64,000 nucleotides of DNA from Bacillus chungangensis (lineage in GTDB: Bacteria; Bacillota; Bacilli; Bacillales; Bacillaceae_C), in assembly GCF_030812995.1 (NCBI RefSeq), contig NZ_JAUSTT010000004.1, positions 141,861 through 205,860 on the forward strand. Reading direction: 5' to 3'. Positions 1-9,898 of this stretch are shown here, piece after piece. Position 1 is the stretch's first letter. Every line of letters begins with the position of its first letter. The notes beneath the pieces were generated by a model. The model worked only from the letters and a program-made list of their open reading frames with translations, was not told the origin of the DNA and searched no databases. Both the position numbers and the translations under genes were made by a program.

Positions 1-106
1 CAGCAACCCGCTGGAAAGAAAAGCCCTTTTCTTCCATGACTTGATATGCACCAATAAGTGCAAACCCTTTCACCCCTCCTCCGGAAAAAACACCATCTAT
101 TTTCAT
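1..106 (-). CDS. yqhO: Patatin-like phospholipase family protein, N-terminal fragment (YqhO-like)
   Basis: The reading frame starts at ATG 106 and runs off the left edge of the window, so only about 35 residues are visible. They begin MKIDGVFSGGGVKGFALIGA, the glycine-rich oxyanion-hole motif (GGGxxG) of patatin/NTE-type serine lipases. The nucleophile motif GxSxG lies outside the window. An AAAGGAGG ribosome site lies just upstream. In B. subtilis yqhO is close to lipM (yqhM), as here. The family hydrolyses acyl esters; the substrate of this member is unknown. Confidence 0.8.
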   Translation of the reverse strand, partial: MKIDGVFSGGGVKGFALIGAYQVMEEKGFSFQRVA

Positions 107-158
107 CTTCGTCAAACCTCCTTTAAAAAGACCTTGTTATACTTTAAGACGTTTGCAT

Positions 159-316
159 GATAAAGTGAAACTTCCATCAGTGGGAATTTTCTCTTATCCC
201 TCACTGATGGTTAGTTGAACCAATCGGACATTTACTGGCAGTTATCATCAACCTAGCGCTTCTGATTCCTCTTACTCTTGAGTTGGGGTCTTACTGCCAG
301 TTAGATGTGGGATAAA
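159..316 (+). repeat. Dispersed two-hairpin repeat, copy A
   Basis: The element begins GATAAAGTGAAACTTCC and ends near GTGGGATAAA. Hairpin H1 (174-210) pairs CCATCAGTGGGA with TCCCTCACTGATGG. Hairpin H2 (234-301) is closed by ACTGGCAGT and ACTGCCAGT. The linker GAACCAATCGGACA lies between them. It sits in the divergent gap between yqhO and the alanine symporter gene. Six related copies occur elsewhere in the window. The rest of 107-522 is AT-rich, with a TTGACA at 451-456 but no well-spaced -10 that I can defend. Confidence 0.85.
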
Positions 317-522
317 TAGAACGCCGCTAATAGGAATAAACGGACATTTTTTAACAAAGATCGACAAGTAGTTAATTGGCAGCTTCATGTAATTTTTATG
401 AAAAATAAACCTTCTAATTCCATAAAATTTCTATTTTTGCAAAAAATCTATTGACAAAAAGTAATGTTTTTCAGAAGATTGTAAGTATAGTTAATATAAA
501 GTGAGTAGAAAAAGGGGAGAAA

Positions 523-1899
523 ATGATGAAAATAATCGATTTTTTAAATGGAATTGTATGGGGCCCTCCATTATTAATTTTATTAGTGGGAACTGGTATC
601 TTTTTAACATTTCGCCTCGCTTTTTTACAATTCAGGATGCTTCCCTACGCTCTCAAATTGGCTTTTGGCCCCAAACAGCAGGATAAAAAATCAGAAGGTG
701 ATATTTCACACTTTCAAGCACTGATGACAGCACTCTCAGCGACGATTGGCACTGGCAATATTGCCGGGGTAGCAACAGCGGTCGTGATTGGAGGACCAGG
801 GGCTGTTCTCTGGATGTGGATGTCCGCATTATTCGGAATGATCACAAAATATGCAGAAGGTTTACTTGCTGTTAAATTTCGGGTAAAGAATGAGCGGGGA
901 GAAATGTCCGGTGGACCGATGTATTATATTGAAAGAGGATTAGGCCTAAAATGGCTTGGCGTTCTTTTTGCCATATTTGGTTCATTAGCAGCGTTCGGCA
1001 TTGGAAATATCGTCCAAGCAAATGAGCTTGCATCAGCAATGAAAGCAACATTTAGTATACCACCTCTTATTACTGGATTAATTTTAACTTTTTTAACTGG
1101 TCTAGTTGTTTTAGGCGGTATCAAAAGTATTGGTCGGATTACCTCCATTATTGTTCCATTTATGGCGGCCTTCTATGTTCTTGGTGGACTTGTCATTATT
1201 ATTCTGAATTTTAAACTTGTTCCGGACGCAATTGGTTTAATCTTCTCTGATGCTTTTACAGGACAAGCTGTCGCAGGTGGAGCAATCGGTACTGTTATAC
1301 GTTATGGGGTTGCACGAGGCGTCTTCTCTAATGAAGCAGGAATGGGGTCAGCTCCGATTGCTGCAGCTGCTGCCAAAACCGATTATCCTGCTCGCCAAGC
1401 ATTTGTTTCGATGACAGGTGTGTTTTTAGATACGATTGTCGTTTGCGCGATTACGGGCATTACGCTCGTCATGGCAAATATGTACACTGGCGGCCTAGAT
1501 GGAGCAGCATTGACTTCTGCCTCTTTTGGTCATTTCTTAGGGACATACGGTGAATGGATTGTTTCCATTGGACTTATTTTATTTGCTTACTCGACTGTAC
1601 TCGGATGGTCTTACTATGGGGAGAAATGTTTCTCCTATTTATTTAAAGATTCCAAAATAACGGTTGTTCTTTATCGTGCAGTCTTTACTATTGTTGTCCT
1701 ATTTGGAGCATTAAGCCAAAGCAGCAAATTCGTCTGGGGACTAGCTGATCTAATGAATGGACTAATGGCCATTCCAAACTTAATTGCACTTCTCGGATTA
1801 TCGGGAATCGTGATTGCAGAAACGCACCACTTTCTTGAGATAAAACGGAAAGAAGATCAATTGCGCAAAACAACAACTAGTGGCAGTATTTCAAAATAA
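523..1899 (+). CDS. Sodium:alanine symporter family protein (AGCS)
   Basis: A 458-residue multi-spanning membrane protein of the alanine/glycine:cation symporter family (AlsT/YrbD type). It imports alanine or glycine with Na+ at the cytoplasmic membrane. Family signatures visible are the N-terminal NGIVWGPPLL segment, the GTGNIAGVATA motif near residue 83 and GVARGVFSNEAGMGSAPIAA near 270, with about ten hydrophobic segments. The length is usual for the family. The start ATGATG follows AAAAGGGGAG at good spacing. The gene is monocistronic and flanked by repeat copies A and B in opposite orientations, which suggests an accessory insertion between yqhO and lipM. Alanine and glycine cannot be told apart from sequence alone. 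Confidence 0.9.
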   Translation: MMKIIDFLNGIVWGPPLLILLVGTGIFLTFRLAFLQFRMLPYALKLAFGPKQQDKKSEGDISHFQALMTALSATIGTGNIAGVATAVVIGGPGAVLWMWMSALFGMITKYAEGLLAVKFRVKNERGEMSGGPMYYIERGLGLKWLGVLFAIFGSLAAFGIGNIVQANELASAMKATFSIPPLITGLILTFLTGLVVLGGIKSIGRITSIIVPFMAAFYVLGGLVIIILNFKLVPDAIGLIFSDAFTGQAVAGGAIGTVIRYGVARGVFSNEAGMGSAPIAAAAAKTDYPARQAFVSMTGVFLDTIVVCAITGITLVMANMYTGGLDGAALTSASFGHFLGTYGEWIVSIGLILFAYSTVLGWSYYGEKCFSYLFKDSKITVVLYRAVFTIVVLFGALSQSSKFVWGLADLMNGLMAIPNLIALLGLSGIVIAETHHFLEIKRKEDQLRKTTTSGSISK

Positions 1900-1905
1900 A
1901 AAAGA

Positions 1906-1927
1906 AAACGGCTCTGCAGACCGTTTC
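1906..1927 (+). terminator. Probable terminator after the alanine symporter gene
   Basis: AAACGG and CCGTTT flank an inner palindrome TCTGCAGA, followed by a short T-rich tail. It lies directly after the stop codon. Confidence 0.5.
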
Positions 1928-1941
1928 TCTCATGATTTTCA

Positions 1942-2094
1942 CTTTATCCCCCCACTGGCAGTAAGCTCCTCCAACCTCAAGAGTTAGAGGAATCAAAGAA
2001 GGGTTAGGTGGGGGATAACTTGAATGTCAAATCCGATAGGACGTTTCGAATCCTTAGCTCTTCAGTCGAGGGATGTGAACCCTCCTGCTCTTAT
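1942..2094 (-). repeat. Dispersed two-hairpin repeat, copy B
   Basis: This is the reverse-orientation relative of copy A. The H2 arm ACTGGCAGTAAG and the internal CTCAAGAGTTAGAGGAATC are clear. The H1 part is degenerate (GAGGG...CCCTC near 2069-2086). On the minus strand the element begins GATAA, and that TAA is the stop codon of lipM, so it lies immediately 3' of lipM in sense orientation. Confidence 0.75.
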
Positions 2095-2927
2095 CTTCGA
2101 AAGTTCCAATCATCTGTTTCATACCTCGTTATCGCCAGCTGATGAACATCATTTAGTTCCTCTTTTGTCAGCGCCGATGGTTCCAGTTTTATGTTCAAGC
2201 CTTCCTCAAACCCTTTTTTAAAGGCGATTTTTGCTTCTTCATAATCAACTTTTTTAGTCGTTAATGTATTAATGGCAACGGCTTTCTTTTTAAAGGCCTT
2301 TTGCATTCTTTCTTTAACACGTTGATTTGAAAAACGAAATAAACTAAATAATTTCTCCTCATCTAAATCCAACAAAATAGCGCCGTGCTGCAAAATAACA
2401 CCTTTTTGCCTTGTTTGTGCACTGCCAGCTATTTTCCTTCCTTCAACAACAAGTTCATACCAACTAGGTGAATCAAAACAAACCGATGACCGAGGGGCTT
2501 TTAAACGTGCTAATTCCATCTCTGTTGATGGAACAGCAAAATTTGCTTGTAGTCCAAGCTCATGAAAACCTTTTAAAATTCCTTCTGATATAACACGGTA
2601 AGCTTCTGTTACTGTTTTCGGCATCCGTGGATGTTCTTCCGTCACAATCACACTATATGTTAATTCATGTTCGTGTAAAACGGCTCTTCCACCTGTCGGG
2701 CGGCGAACAAAACCTAAGCCATGTTTGCGTACTGCATCAACATCAATCTCTTTTTGAGCTTTTTGAAAATAGCCAATGGACAAAGTGGCAGGAGACCAGC
2801 CATAAAAGCGAATGGTGGGAGGAATTTTTCCTTCGCTATGCCAATCCAATAATGCTTCGTCTAGGGCCATATTATATGCTGGCGAACAAGCGCCGGAATC
2901 AATAAATCGCCATGTTTCTTTTGTCAT
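2091..2927 (-). CDS. lipM: Octanoyltransferase LipM (octanoyl-ACP:GcvH octanoyltransferase)
   Basis: LipM moves octanoate from acyl carrier protein to the lipoyl domain of GcvH, the first step of de novo lipoate assembly in Bacillus. The 278-residue protein begins [12 protein letters not shown]. It has the [11 protein letters not shown] substrate loop at 75-85, the active-site cysteine in [10 protein letters not shown] at residue 150, and the RKIAGSAQ lysine motif. An in-frame ATG at 2942 would add five residues but has no ribosome site. The ATG at 2927 has GGATGGGG upstream, and from it the cysteine falls at residue 150 as in B. subtilis LipM. The nearby gcv operon uses a lipoylated carrier protein, so the location fits the function. 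Confidence 0.95.
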   Translation of the reverse strand: MTKETWRFIDSGACSPAYNMALDEALLDWHSEGKIPPTIRFYGWSPATLSIGYFQKAQKEIDVDAVRKHGLGFVRRPTGGRAVLHEHELTYSVIVTEEHPRMPKTVTEAYRVISEGILKGFHELGLQANFAVPSTEMELARLKAPRSSVCFDSPSWYELVVEGRKIAGSAQTRQKGVILQHGAILLDLDEEKLFSLFRFSNQRVKERMQKAFKKKAVAINTLTTKKVDYEEAKIAFKKGFEEGLNIKLEPSALTKEELNDVHQLAITRYETDDWNFRR

Positions 2928-3084
2928 TTTCCCCATCCCCATTTATATCAATCTTTTCAACTTCATTCAGTTTATCAAAATCAGCCAGAAATTCAAAGAA
3001 AGGAAAACAAATATCTTTGATTCTCTGCGTTTAGATGAATATAATAGAAAGTAGCGCTGTGTCATGTAGAAAGGGGAAAAATCA

Positions 3085-3462
3085 TTGTCATACGTTTTTT
3101 ATGGAATATTAGCAGCACTGATTATCTACATCCTTTTTAACTTTTTTCGGCAAAAAAAGATTGTGAAAACACTGGATGAGACAGAGTTTCGCGAAGGATA
3201 TCGAAAAGCTCAGCTTATTGATGTTCGAGAGCCGAATGAATTTGAAAGCGGACATATTTTAGGTGCTCGGAATATTCCTTTATCTCAGATGAAAATAAGA
3301 CTAAAAGAGATTCGCAAGGACAAACCCGTCTATCTGTATTGCCAGGGAAGTATGAGAAGCGGCCGTGCTGCCCAGCTTCTATATCGCAATGGATATAGAG
3401 ACTTATATTTGCTTAAAAATGGCTTTAAAAAATGGACAGGTAGAATTAAAAAGAAAAAATAA
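3085..3462 (+). CDS. yqhL: Membrane-anchored rhodanese-like protein YqhL
   Basis: A 125-residue protein with one N-terminal membrane helix (about residues 4-21) followed by a single rhodanese domain. The catalytic loop YCQGSMRSG places the sulfur-carrying cysteine at residue 86. LIDVREPNEFESGHI is the typical rhodanese N-terminal motif. The start is TTG at 3085, preceded by AAAGGGGAA. It would transfer or bind sulfane sulfur at the inner face of the membrane. The B. subtilis orthologue sits in the same place next to the gcv genes. The physiological substrate is not known. Confidence 0.88.
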   Translation: MSYVFYGILAALIIYILFNFFRQKKIVKTLDETEFREGYRKAQLIDVREPNEFESGHILGARNIPLSQMKIRLKEIRKDKPVYLYCQGSMRSGRAAQLLYRNGYRDLYLLKNGFKKWTGRIKKKK

Positions 3463-3506
3463 GGACTGCTAATCAAAATAAGAAAAATCGGATAGAAATG
3501 AACATG

Positions 3507-3545
3507 AAAAGACAAGAGACGGTATCCCCATCTCTTGTCTTTTCT
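3507..3545. terminator. Bidirectional terminator between yqhL and gcvPB
   Basis: A perfect 13-bp stem (AAAAGACAAGAGA with TCTCTTGTCTTTT, loop 3520-3530) with A/T tails on both sides. It serves the two convergent genes. Confidence 0.93.
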
Positions 3546-3551
3546 CTCTCA

Positions 3552-5024
3552 CTAAACGGTCTCCGTCTCTTTTTTATAGCGAAGAACTGGCTTACGTGCT
3601 GCTTTCGTTTCATCTAGACGCTTCACAATCGTTGTGTGCGGCGCCTCTTGAACTACCTCAGGGTTTTCTTCTGCTTCTTTAGCAATCGCAATCATCGTTT
3701 CAATAAAAGAATCGAGCGTTTCTTTCGATTCTGTCTCCGTCGGTTCAAACATCATACACTCTTCCACATTTAATGGGAAATAAATGGTAGGCGGATGATA
3801 GCCAAAATCGAGCAAACGTTTTGCCATATCCAGCGTCCGAACGCCCATTTTTTTCTGGCGCTTGCCGCTTAAAACAAATTCATGCTTACAATGGCGATTA
3901 TATGGCAAATCAAAATATGGAGCAAGCTTTCTCATCATATAGTTGGCATTTAATACCGCATATTCTGTCGCAGCTTTTAGCCCATCAGGACCCATTGTGC
4001 GAATGTACGTATAAGCCCGAACATTAATCCCAAAATTACCATAATAAGGTTTTACGCGTCCGATTGATTGAGGACGATTATAATCAAATACATAGCCATC
4101 AGTTGTTTTCGTTAAGACTGGCTTCGGCAAGAACGGAGCTAGATCAGCTTTCACACCAACTGGTCCAGATCCAGGTCCGCCGCCGCCATGAGGCCCTGTA
4201 AATGTTTTATGAAGGTTAAGGTGAACAACATCAAAGCCCATGTCGCCAGGACGAGCTTTTGACATGACAGCATTTAGATTAGCTCCATCATAGTATACTT
4301 TTCCACCTGCATCATGGATGAGTTTTGTCATTTCGATAATATCTTCTTCAAATAGACCTAGTGTATTCGGATTCGTCAACATTAAAGCAGCTGTATCTTC
4401 TCCGACAAGCGTTTTGAAGTGCTCCAAATCAACAAGTCCATTTTCGCCAGATTTTACAGTGACTGTTTCAAGACCTGCTACGGTTGCAGAGGCTGGGTTT
4501 GTTCCATGGGCTGAATCTGGTACAATGACCTTTGTTCTTTTGTAGTCGCCATTAGCTTCGTGATATGCACGAATGAGCATAAGACCTGTCCATTCTCCAT
4601 GTGCTCCAGCCGCTGGCTGCAGCGTGACCTCGTCCATTCCTGTAATTTCTTTTAAATGTTCTTGTAAATCATACATGAGCTCTAATGCTCCCTGAACGGT
4701 GCTTTCTGGTTGTAAAGGATGAACGTGAGCAAAACCTGGAAATCTTGCAACAGTCTCATTTATTTTAGGATTATATTTCATCGTACAAGAACCAAGTGGA
4801 TAAAAACCAGAGTCCACTCCATGGTTATGCTTCGACAATGCAGTATAATGACGCATAATATCCAATTCCGAAACCTCTGGCAATGCTGGCTCAGCTTCAC
4901 GAATATAATCACTCGGAAGTACTTCTGCGATATCCGTTTCCGGTACGTCTAACGCAGGCAAGCTATAACCAACACGTCCAGGCTTGGAAATTTCAAATAT
5001 CAATTTTAAATCCTGTTTATTCAT
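3552..5024 (-). CDS. gcvPB: Glycine dehydrogenase (decarboxylating) subunit 2
   Basis: PLP-binding C-terminal half of the split glycine decarboxylase (P-protein) of the glycine cleavage system. It has 490 residues. The PLP-binding lysine is in [16 protein letters not shown] at about residue 273. The [13 protein letters not shown] and [11 protein letters not shown] motifs are typical. With subunit 1 it decarboxylates glycine and passes the aminomethyl group to lipoyl-GcvH. The start overlaps the end of gcvPA by 8 bases, so the two halves are translationally coupled. Last gene of the riboswitch-controlled operon. Confidence 0.97.
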   Translation of the reverse strand: MNKQDLKLIFEISKPGRVGYSLPALDVPETDIAEVLPSDYIREAEPALPEVSELDIMRHYTALSKHNHGVDSGFYPLGSCTMKYNPKINETVARFPGFAHVHPLQPESTVQGALELMYDLQEHLKEITGMDEVTLQPAAGAHGEWTGLMLIRAYHEANGDYKRTKVIVPDSAHGTNPASATVAGLETVTVKSGENGLVDLEHFKTLVGEDTAALMLTNPNTLGLFEEDIIEMTKLIHDAGGKVYYDGANLNAVMSKARPGDMGFDVVHLNLHKTFTGPHGGGGPGSGPVGVKADLAPFLPKPVLTKTTDGYVFDYNRPQSIGRVKPYYGNFGINVRAYTYIRTMGPDGLKAATEYAVLNANYMMRKLAPYFDLPYNRHCKHEFVLSGKRQKKMGVRTLDMAKRLLDFGYHPPTIYFPLNVEECMMFEPTETESKETLDSFIETMIAIAKEAEENPEVVQEAPHTTIVKRLDETKAARKPVLRYKKETETV

Positions 5025-6366
5025 GGCTATCCCCCAATTCCTTCACGAAATCATCTATTTCTGCTTTTGTCCGCAGCTCTGTTACTGCAACAAGCATGTG
5101 GTTGGCCAAATCTGGATAATCACGACCCAAATCATAGCCGCCGATGATCCCTTTTTGTAGGAGTCTCTCATTTACTGTTTTAACAGGTTCCCGTAATTTG
5201 ACAACAAACTCGTTAAAGTGGCTGCCGTTAAACACGATTTCTAGTCCATTTGCTTGCATCGCTTTTTTCGCATATTGGGCCTTTTGAATATTTTGCATCG
5301 CCATTTCCTTGATCCCTTTTTTGCCGAGAGCGGTCATTGCAACAGATGCTGCCAACGCGTTCAACGCTTGGTTTGAACAAATATTAGAAGTTGCTTTATC
5401 CCTGCGAATATGTTGTTCCCTTGCTTGGAGGGTCAAGACAAAACCTCTTTTTCCGTCTTCATCTGTTGTTTGGCCAACGAGACGGCCAGGCACTTTGCGC
5501 ATCAATTTTTTTGTAACAGCAAAAAAACCACAATGTGGACCGCCGAAAGAAGTTGGTATGCCGAATGGCTGTGCGTCGCCGACAACAATATCTGCAGAAA
5601 AATGTCCCGGCGGTGTTAACAAACCGAGTGCAAGTGGATTACTAGACACTACGAACAAACTTTTGTATTTGTGAACGATTGGTTCGATTTCTTTTAATGG
5701 TTCAATTTGTCCAAAAAAGTTAGGATATTGAACTATAACTGCTGCAACGTCGTCATTGATGGCTTGCTGTAATGCTTCCAAGTCGGTTAATCCATTTTTC
5801 GTTGGTATTTCTACTACTTCAATATATTGCCCTTTAGCATAGGTTCTCAAAACATCGCGAGATTCAGGATGAATCGCCGAGGAAACTAGCACTTTTTTCC
5901 GCCGAGTTTGGCCGCAGCTGAGCATCGCTGCTTCTGCTAATGCTGTGCCGCCATCATACATAGAAGAATTAGCTACATCCATTCCAGTCAGTTCACAAAT
6001 CATCGTTTGAAATTCAAAGATTGCTTGCAGCTCTCCTTGAGAAATCTCAGGTTGATATGGTGTATAAGCAGTGTAGAATTCGGATCTTGAAATAACATGA
6101 TCAACAATTACTGGGATATAATGATCATACACTCCTGCTCCTAAAAACGATGGATGCGTCTTTAAATTCACATTCTTTTCAGCCATGCTTGACAGTTCTT
6201 TTACAAGCTCATGCTCAGGCTTGGCTTGTTTTATGTTGTATTCCCCTTTAAATCTAACTTGCTCGGGAATATCCTCAAATAGTTCATCAATAGAAGAAAT
6301 ACCAATGGCTTCAAGCATTTCTTTTTCATCTTGCTCCGTCATTGGCAAAAAACGGTGTTTGGCCAT
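5017..6366 (-). CDS. gcvPA: Glycine dehydrogenase (decarboxylating) subunit 1
   Basis: N-terminal half of the split P-protein, 449 residues from ATG 6366 (a TTG lies one codon earlier at 6369). It begins [18 protein letters not shown], and the [20 protein letters not shown] segment is diagnostic of this subunit. It forms the heterodimeric decarboxylase with GcvPB. GGGAGTGAG lies upstream of the start. It lies 22 bases after gcvT and overlaps gcvPB, so the operon order is gcvT-gcvPA-gcvPB. Confidence 0.97.
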   Translation of the reverse strand: MAKHRFLPMTEQDEKEMLEAIGISSIDELFEDIPEQVRFKGEYNIKQAKPEHELVKELSSMAEKNVNLKTHPSFLGAGVYDHYIPVIVDHVISRSEFYTAYTPYQPEISQGELQAIFEFQTMICELTGMDVANSSMYDGGTALAEAAMLSCGQTRRKKVLVSSAIHPESRDVLRTYAKGQYIEVVEIPTKNGLTDLEALQQAINDDVAAVIVQYPNFFGQIEPLKEIEPIVHKYKSLFVVSSNPLALGLLTPPGHFSADIVVGDAQPFGIPTSFGGPHCGFFAVTKKLMRKVPGRLVGQTTDEDGKRGFVLTLQAREQHIRRDKATSNICSNQALNALAASVAMTALGKKGIKEMAMQNIQKAQYAKKAMQANGLEIVFNGSHFNEFVVKLREPVKTVNERLLQKGIIGGYDLGRDYPDLANHMLVAVTELRTKAEIDDFVKELGDSHE

Positions 6367-6388
6367 CAATGTCTCACTCCCACGCTAC

Positions 6389-7492
6389 TTATTTTGATTT
6401 TTGATAAAATGGTGTCGGTACAATTATTGCTTTTAAACGTTTTCCACGAATCTCAACTTCCAGCTCGTTTCCGGTTTTACTTGCTTCACTTTTTATTAGT
6501 GCAAGGCCAATATTCTTTTTCAACGTTGGCGATTGCGTGCCAGAAGTGATTTCACCGACTAACTCATTGTTAGTATACACTTGGTAGCCATGACGTGGAA
6601 TACCGCGATCGATCATTTCCACACCAACGAGCTTCCTTGGTATACCATGCTCTTTCTGTGCCTTTAATACTGATTTTCCAATAAAATCTGCTTCTTTATC
6701 CACTTTCACTGCAAAACCAATTCCCGCCTCTAAAGGGGTAATTTTTGAGGAAAGCTCTTGGCCATATAGAACAAGGTTCGCTTCAAACCTTAATGTATCG
6801 CGAGCACCTAACCCACAAGGCAGCAGCCCCTCCTCTTTTCCGGCTTCCATGATTGCTTCCCATAATGGCTCCGCTGCTTCCGTCTGGCAATAAATTTCAA
6901 AGCCATCTTCTCCAGTATAGCCTGTTCTTGAAACGAGTGCTTCATGACCATTGATTTGTACGTGGGGATCAAAAGCAAAAAACCTTATCTCCTGTAAATC
7001 TTTATCTGGTGTCAGCTTTTGAAGAATTTTTTCTGCAAGCGGCCCTTGAATGGCAAGCTGTGCATAGGAATCAGAAACATCTTTAATTTGTACATCTCCT
7101 TCTGCATGCTGCTTTAACCACTCAAAATCTTTTTCTGTATTTGCAGCATTTACAACAAGTAAATAGTTATCATCTGTAAATTTGTAAATAAGCAAATCAT
7201 CAATTACGCCACCCTGCTCATTGCACATAGCAGTGTATTGAGCTCTGCCATCTTTCACCTTTGCAACGTCATTTGTCATCATTTTTTGTAAAAATGCTAG
7301 ACTGTCCGCTCCGTTTATAATGATTTCTCCCATATGAGAGACGTCAAAGAGACCTGCCTTTGTTCGCACTGCTTCATGCTCTGCTTTTATACTTGAAAAT
7401 TGAACAGGCAGATCCCAGCCTCCAAAATCAATCGTTTTCGCTCCATATTTTTTATACACATTAAATAATGGTGTGCGTTTTAAATCTGACAT
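6389..7492 (-). CDS. gcvT: Aminomethyltransferase (glycine cleavage T-protein)
   Basis: T-protein of 367 residues. It releases ammonia from aminomethyl-lipoyl-GcvH and transfers the methylene group to tetrahydrofolate. The folate-binding FDVSHMGEI motif near residue 49 and the C-terminal [11 protein letters not shown] barrel segment are present, and the length is normal. AAGGAGGGAACTC precedes the ATG. First gene of the operon, about 60 bases downstream of a riboswitch-linked terminator. Confidence 0.97.
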   Translation of the reverse strand: MSDLKRTPLFNVYKKYGAKTIDFGGWDLPVQFSSIKAEHEAVRTKAGLFDVSHMGEIIINGADSLAFLQKMMTNDVAKVKDGRAQYTAMCNEQGGVIDDLLIYKFTDDNYLLVVNAANTEKDFEWLKQHAEGDVQIKDVSDSYAQLAIQGPLAEKILQKLTPDKDLQEIRFFAFDPHVQINGHEALVSRTGYTGEDGFEIYCQTEAAEPLWEAIMEAGKEEGLLPCGLGARDTLRFEANLVLYGQELSSKITPLEAGIGFAVKVDKEADFIGKSVLKAQKEHGIPRKLVGVEMIDRGIPRHGYQVYTNNELVGEITSGTQSPTLKKNIGLALIKSEASKTGNELEVEIRGKRLKAIIVPTPFYQKSK

Positions 7493-7550
7493 TGAGTTCC
7501 CTCCTTAGTGATATGGTAATATTCATTTTACTACATCTATTCCATTACAT

Positions 7551-7596
7551 AAAAAAAAGACAGAAAAACCTACCGAAAAGATAAGTATTCTCTGTC
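7551..7596 (-). terminator. Terminator hairpin of the glycine riboswitch
   Basis: Read on the minus strand, GACAGAGAATA pairs imperfectly with GGTTTTTCTGTC, followed by eight T residues. Its 5' arm includes the GGACAGAG end of the second aptamer, so ligand binding can compete with terminator formation. Confidence 0.8.
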
Positions 7597-7768
7597 CTGG
7601 CACCTGAAAGTTTACCACAATGGTTTTCCTCTTTGGTGGCTTCTGCAATAGACGAAGCGCTCTCCAGAGTTGCGTCCAACAAGAGTCTTTTTGCCTGAGA
7701 GATTCACAATTTGATTGCTTGCTCCTTCGGCGCCGCCATAGCGGTCTCTCCTCTTGCTGTCATTCGCC
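7590..7768 (-). promoter_or_regulatory. Tandem glycine riboswitch (gcvT leader)
   Basis: Two consecutive glycine aptamers are visible on the minus strand. The first has GGAGAGACC, GCGCCGAAGGAGCAAG and AATCTCTCAGGCAAAA. The second has CTCTGGAGAG, a GCCACC...GAGG core and AAACTTTCAGGTGCCAGG. This class binds glycine cooperatively and turns on the gcv operon when glycine is plentiful. It is followed by a terminator and gcvT, the standard arrangement in Bacillus. Confidence 0.93.
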
Positions 7769-8209
7769 TATATTAAATTAAAAATTTGGTCATAATAGAA
7801 GTAACATGAGATGTAGAAAACAAATATGCTTGCTTATCATTCAAACAAGGACTTGATTAGAAAAGCTGCAACAAACATGACAAGAATGGATAGATAGGAA
7901 AAAATGCTATCTCAAAAATTGAAAAATAATGGCTAAGTGCACAATGCTTTCTTCTGTTTTAAATCAACATCCGCTCCAATCCTTGTATACAGTTTTTGTC
8001 CTGCTTTTGAAGACACACTGACAAGTACAAGCTTTTTGAACCGCTAGCCTTTTTACATTATTCTTTTTCAAAGCTACCTACATCCTACCATTTATTACAC
8101 TTTTCAGCAATCATTTAATGTAAGCACTATTTTCAAAGTAAAGAAATCGCTTAATAGAGAGAAAATAGTAACAAAACCAGCAACTTTTCATGAAAGCGAG
8201 GGTGATAAG
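7769..8209. other. Gene-free divergent spacer between the gcv riboswitch and yqhH
   Basis: About 440 bases of AT-rich sequence. It should hold the divergent promoters of the gcv operon (minus) and of yqhH-yqhG (plus), but I cannot place either with confidence. No repeat copy and no credible small gene is visible. GCGAGGGTGATAAG at the right end is the yqhH ribosome site. Confidence 0.5.
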
Positions 8210-9898
8210 ATGACCGTGAAAATTGATTTTGATCATGAATGGAAAGATAATTTTTTCAAAAGGTTGGAACAGGATGGACCATGGGGACATTGGGATATTT
8301 ACCAATTAGCTATTGAGGCTGAGAAGCATTTAATAGTCCCAGATTTCGAAGGGCTGCAAGCGCCTGCTTATTTGCCAAATCTTGCTCCTCTTCCTCATCA
8401 ATTAGAAGTAGCCAAACAAGTGATTGAAAAAATGAACGGTAAAGCCATTTTGGCTGATGAGGTTGGACTTGGGAAAACAATTGAAGCAGGGTTAATTATG
8501 AAAGAATATATGATTCGTGGGCTAGTAAAAAAAATCCTTATTCTTGTCCCTGCGTCTCTTGTCTCCCAATGGACGCACGAATTGAATACAAAATTTCATA
8601 TACCAGCAGCTCCCTATAAAAAAAGTTATCGCTGGGAACAGTATGACTGTGTTGTCACGTCATTAGATTTAGCTAAAAGAAGTCCGCATTGCGAGGAAAT
8701 CTATGAACAGCAATATGATATGGTGATCGTAGATGAGGCACACAAACTAAAAAATCATCAAACGAAAAACTATGCTTTTGTCCAGCAAATTAAAAAAAAG
8801 TTTTGCTTATTGTTAACAGCAACTCCGATTCAAAATCGGATCGACGAAATCTTTTATCTAGTCTCCTTATTAAAACCAGGTCATTTAGGAACGCAGTCTT
8901 CCTTTTTGGAAAAGTATAAAAAACAAAAAGCTTCCCTTCAAGAAAGCGAGCATTTGCGGCAATTAGTTAATAAGGTAATGATCCGTAACCGTAGATCTGA
9001 AACAGGTATGGAATGGAAAAAACGCCGAGTTGAAACGGTTGCCATCTCTTTTACTAAAGCAGAACAAACACTTTACGATAGCTTGAATAGCTTAAAAAAT
9101 CTTGAGCAGCAAGCAGCTATTTCTATGATTACCCTTCAGCGTGAAGCTTGCAGCAGTAAAGAGGCTCTTTTCTACACGCTACAAAAAATGTATGAAAATG
9201 AGAATGCTCATTCATGTATGAAGGAAAAAATTAAAGCCATTGTTAAAAATATAGAGGCTGTCACTGTTAATTCCAAAGCCGAAAAGGCATTGGAATTAAT
9301 TAAGGAAATAGATGATAAAGTAATTATTTTTACAGAATACCGTGCAACACAACTTTATTTACAATGGTTTTTGCGGCAGCATGGTATTTATGCTATTCCG
9401 TTTCGAGGCGGCTTTAAACGAGGAAAAAAAGATTGGATGCGCCAGCTATTTCAGCAGAAAGCGCAAGTACTTATCGCTACTGAGGCAGGTGGAGAAGGAA
9501 TTAATCTTCAGTTTTGCCATCATATGATTAACTTTGACCTGCCGTGGAATCCAATGAGGCTGGAACAAAGAATCGGCCGGATTCATCGACTTGGGCAAGA
9601 ACAAGATGTTCATATTTATAATTTTGCTATTCAGCATACCATTGAAGAGCATATCTTAAAGCTGCTGCACCAAAAAATTCAATTATTTGAACGAGTCGTT
9701 GGAGAACTTGATGCGATTTTAACGCAGTTGGATTTTGGTAAACTTGAAGACCATTTCGATGATATTTTCCATCGTTCTCAATCCGAAGGTGAAATGAAAA
9801 TCAAAATGGAGAATTTATCAGCAATGATTCAGTTTGCTGAAGATGTTCAAAAAGGAGGAGGAAAACATGCAGCAGGAGCATATCCATCAATTTCTTGA
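8210..9898 (+). CDS. yqhH: SNF2-family DEAH helicase-like ATPase YqhH
   Basis: A 562-residue superfamily 2 ATPase of the SNF2/RapA type. It has Walker A ILADEVGLGKT near residue 80-90, motif II DEAH in VIVDEAHKLKNH, motif III LLTATPIQN, and the C-terminal helicase motifs LIATEAGGEGINLQ and MRLEQRIGRIHRLGQ. It should translocate on double-stranded DNA or remodel protein-DNA complexes in the cytoplasm; the specific role in Bacillus is unknown. It is shorter than RapA and lacks obvious accessory domains. The start of yqhG overlaps its end by 32 bases. Confidence 0.9.
   Translation: MTVKIDFDHEWKDNFFKRLEQDGPWGHWDIYQLAIEAEKHLIVPDFEGLQAPAYLPNLAPLPHQLEVAKQVIEKMNGKAILADEVGLGKTIEAGLIMKEYMIRGLVKKILILVPASLVSQWTHELNTKFHIPAAPYKKSYRWEQYDCVVTSLDLAKRSPHCEEIYEQQYDMVIVDEAHKLKNHQTKNYAFVQQIKKKFCLLLTATPIQNRIDEIFYLVSLLKPGHLGTQSSFLEKYKKQKASLQESEHLRQLVNKVMIRNRRSETGMEWKKRRVETVAISFTKAEQTLYDSLNSLKNLEQQAAISMITLQREACSSKEALFYTLQKMYENENAHSCMKEKIKAIVKNIEAVTVNSKAEKALELIKEIDDKVIIFTEYRATQLYLQWFLRQHGIYAIPFRGGFKRGKKDWMRQLFQQKAQVLIATEAGGEGINLQFCHHMINFDLPWNPMRLEQRIGRIHRLGQEQDVHIYNFAIQHTIEEHILKLLHQKIQLFERVVGELDAILTQLDFGKLEDHFDDIFHRSQSEGEMKIKMENLSAMIQFAEDVQKGGGKHAAGAYPSIS

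Noticed and set aside
450..500. Promoter for the alanine symporter at TTGACA 451-456
   Set aside because: The best -10 candidates (TATAGT, TAATAT) are 29 or more bases away, so spacing does not fit.
7840..7930. Hydrophobic minus-strand peptide ending ...LVMFVAAFLIKSLFE
   Set aside because: The frame is closed by a stop about 25 codons upstream and has no start with a ribosome site. Too short to claim as a small membrane protein.
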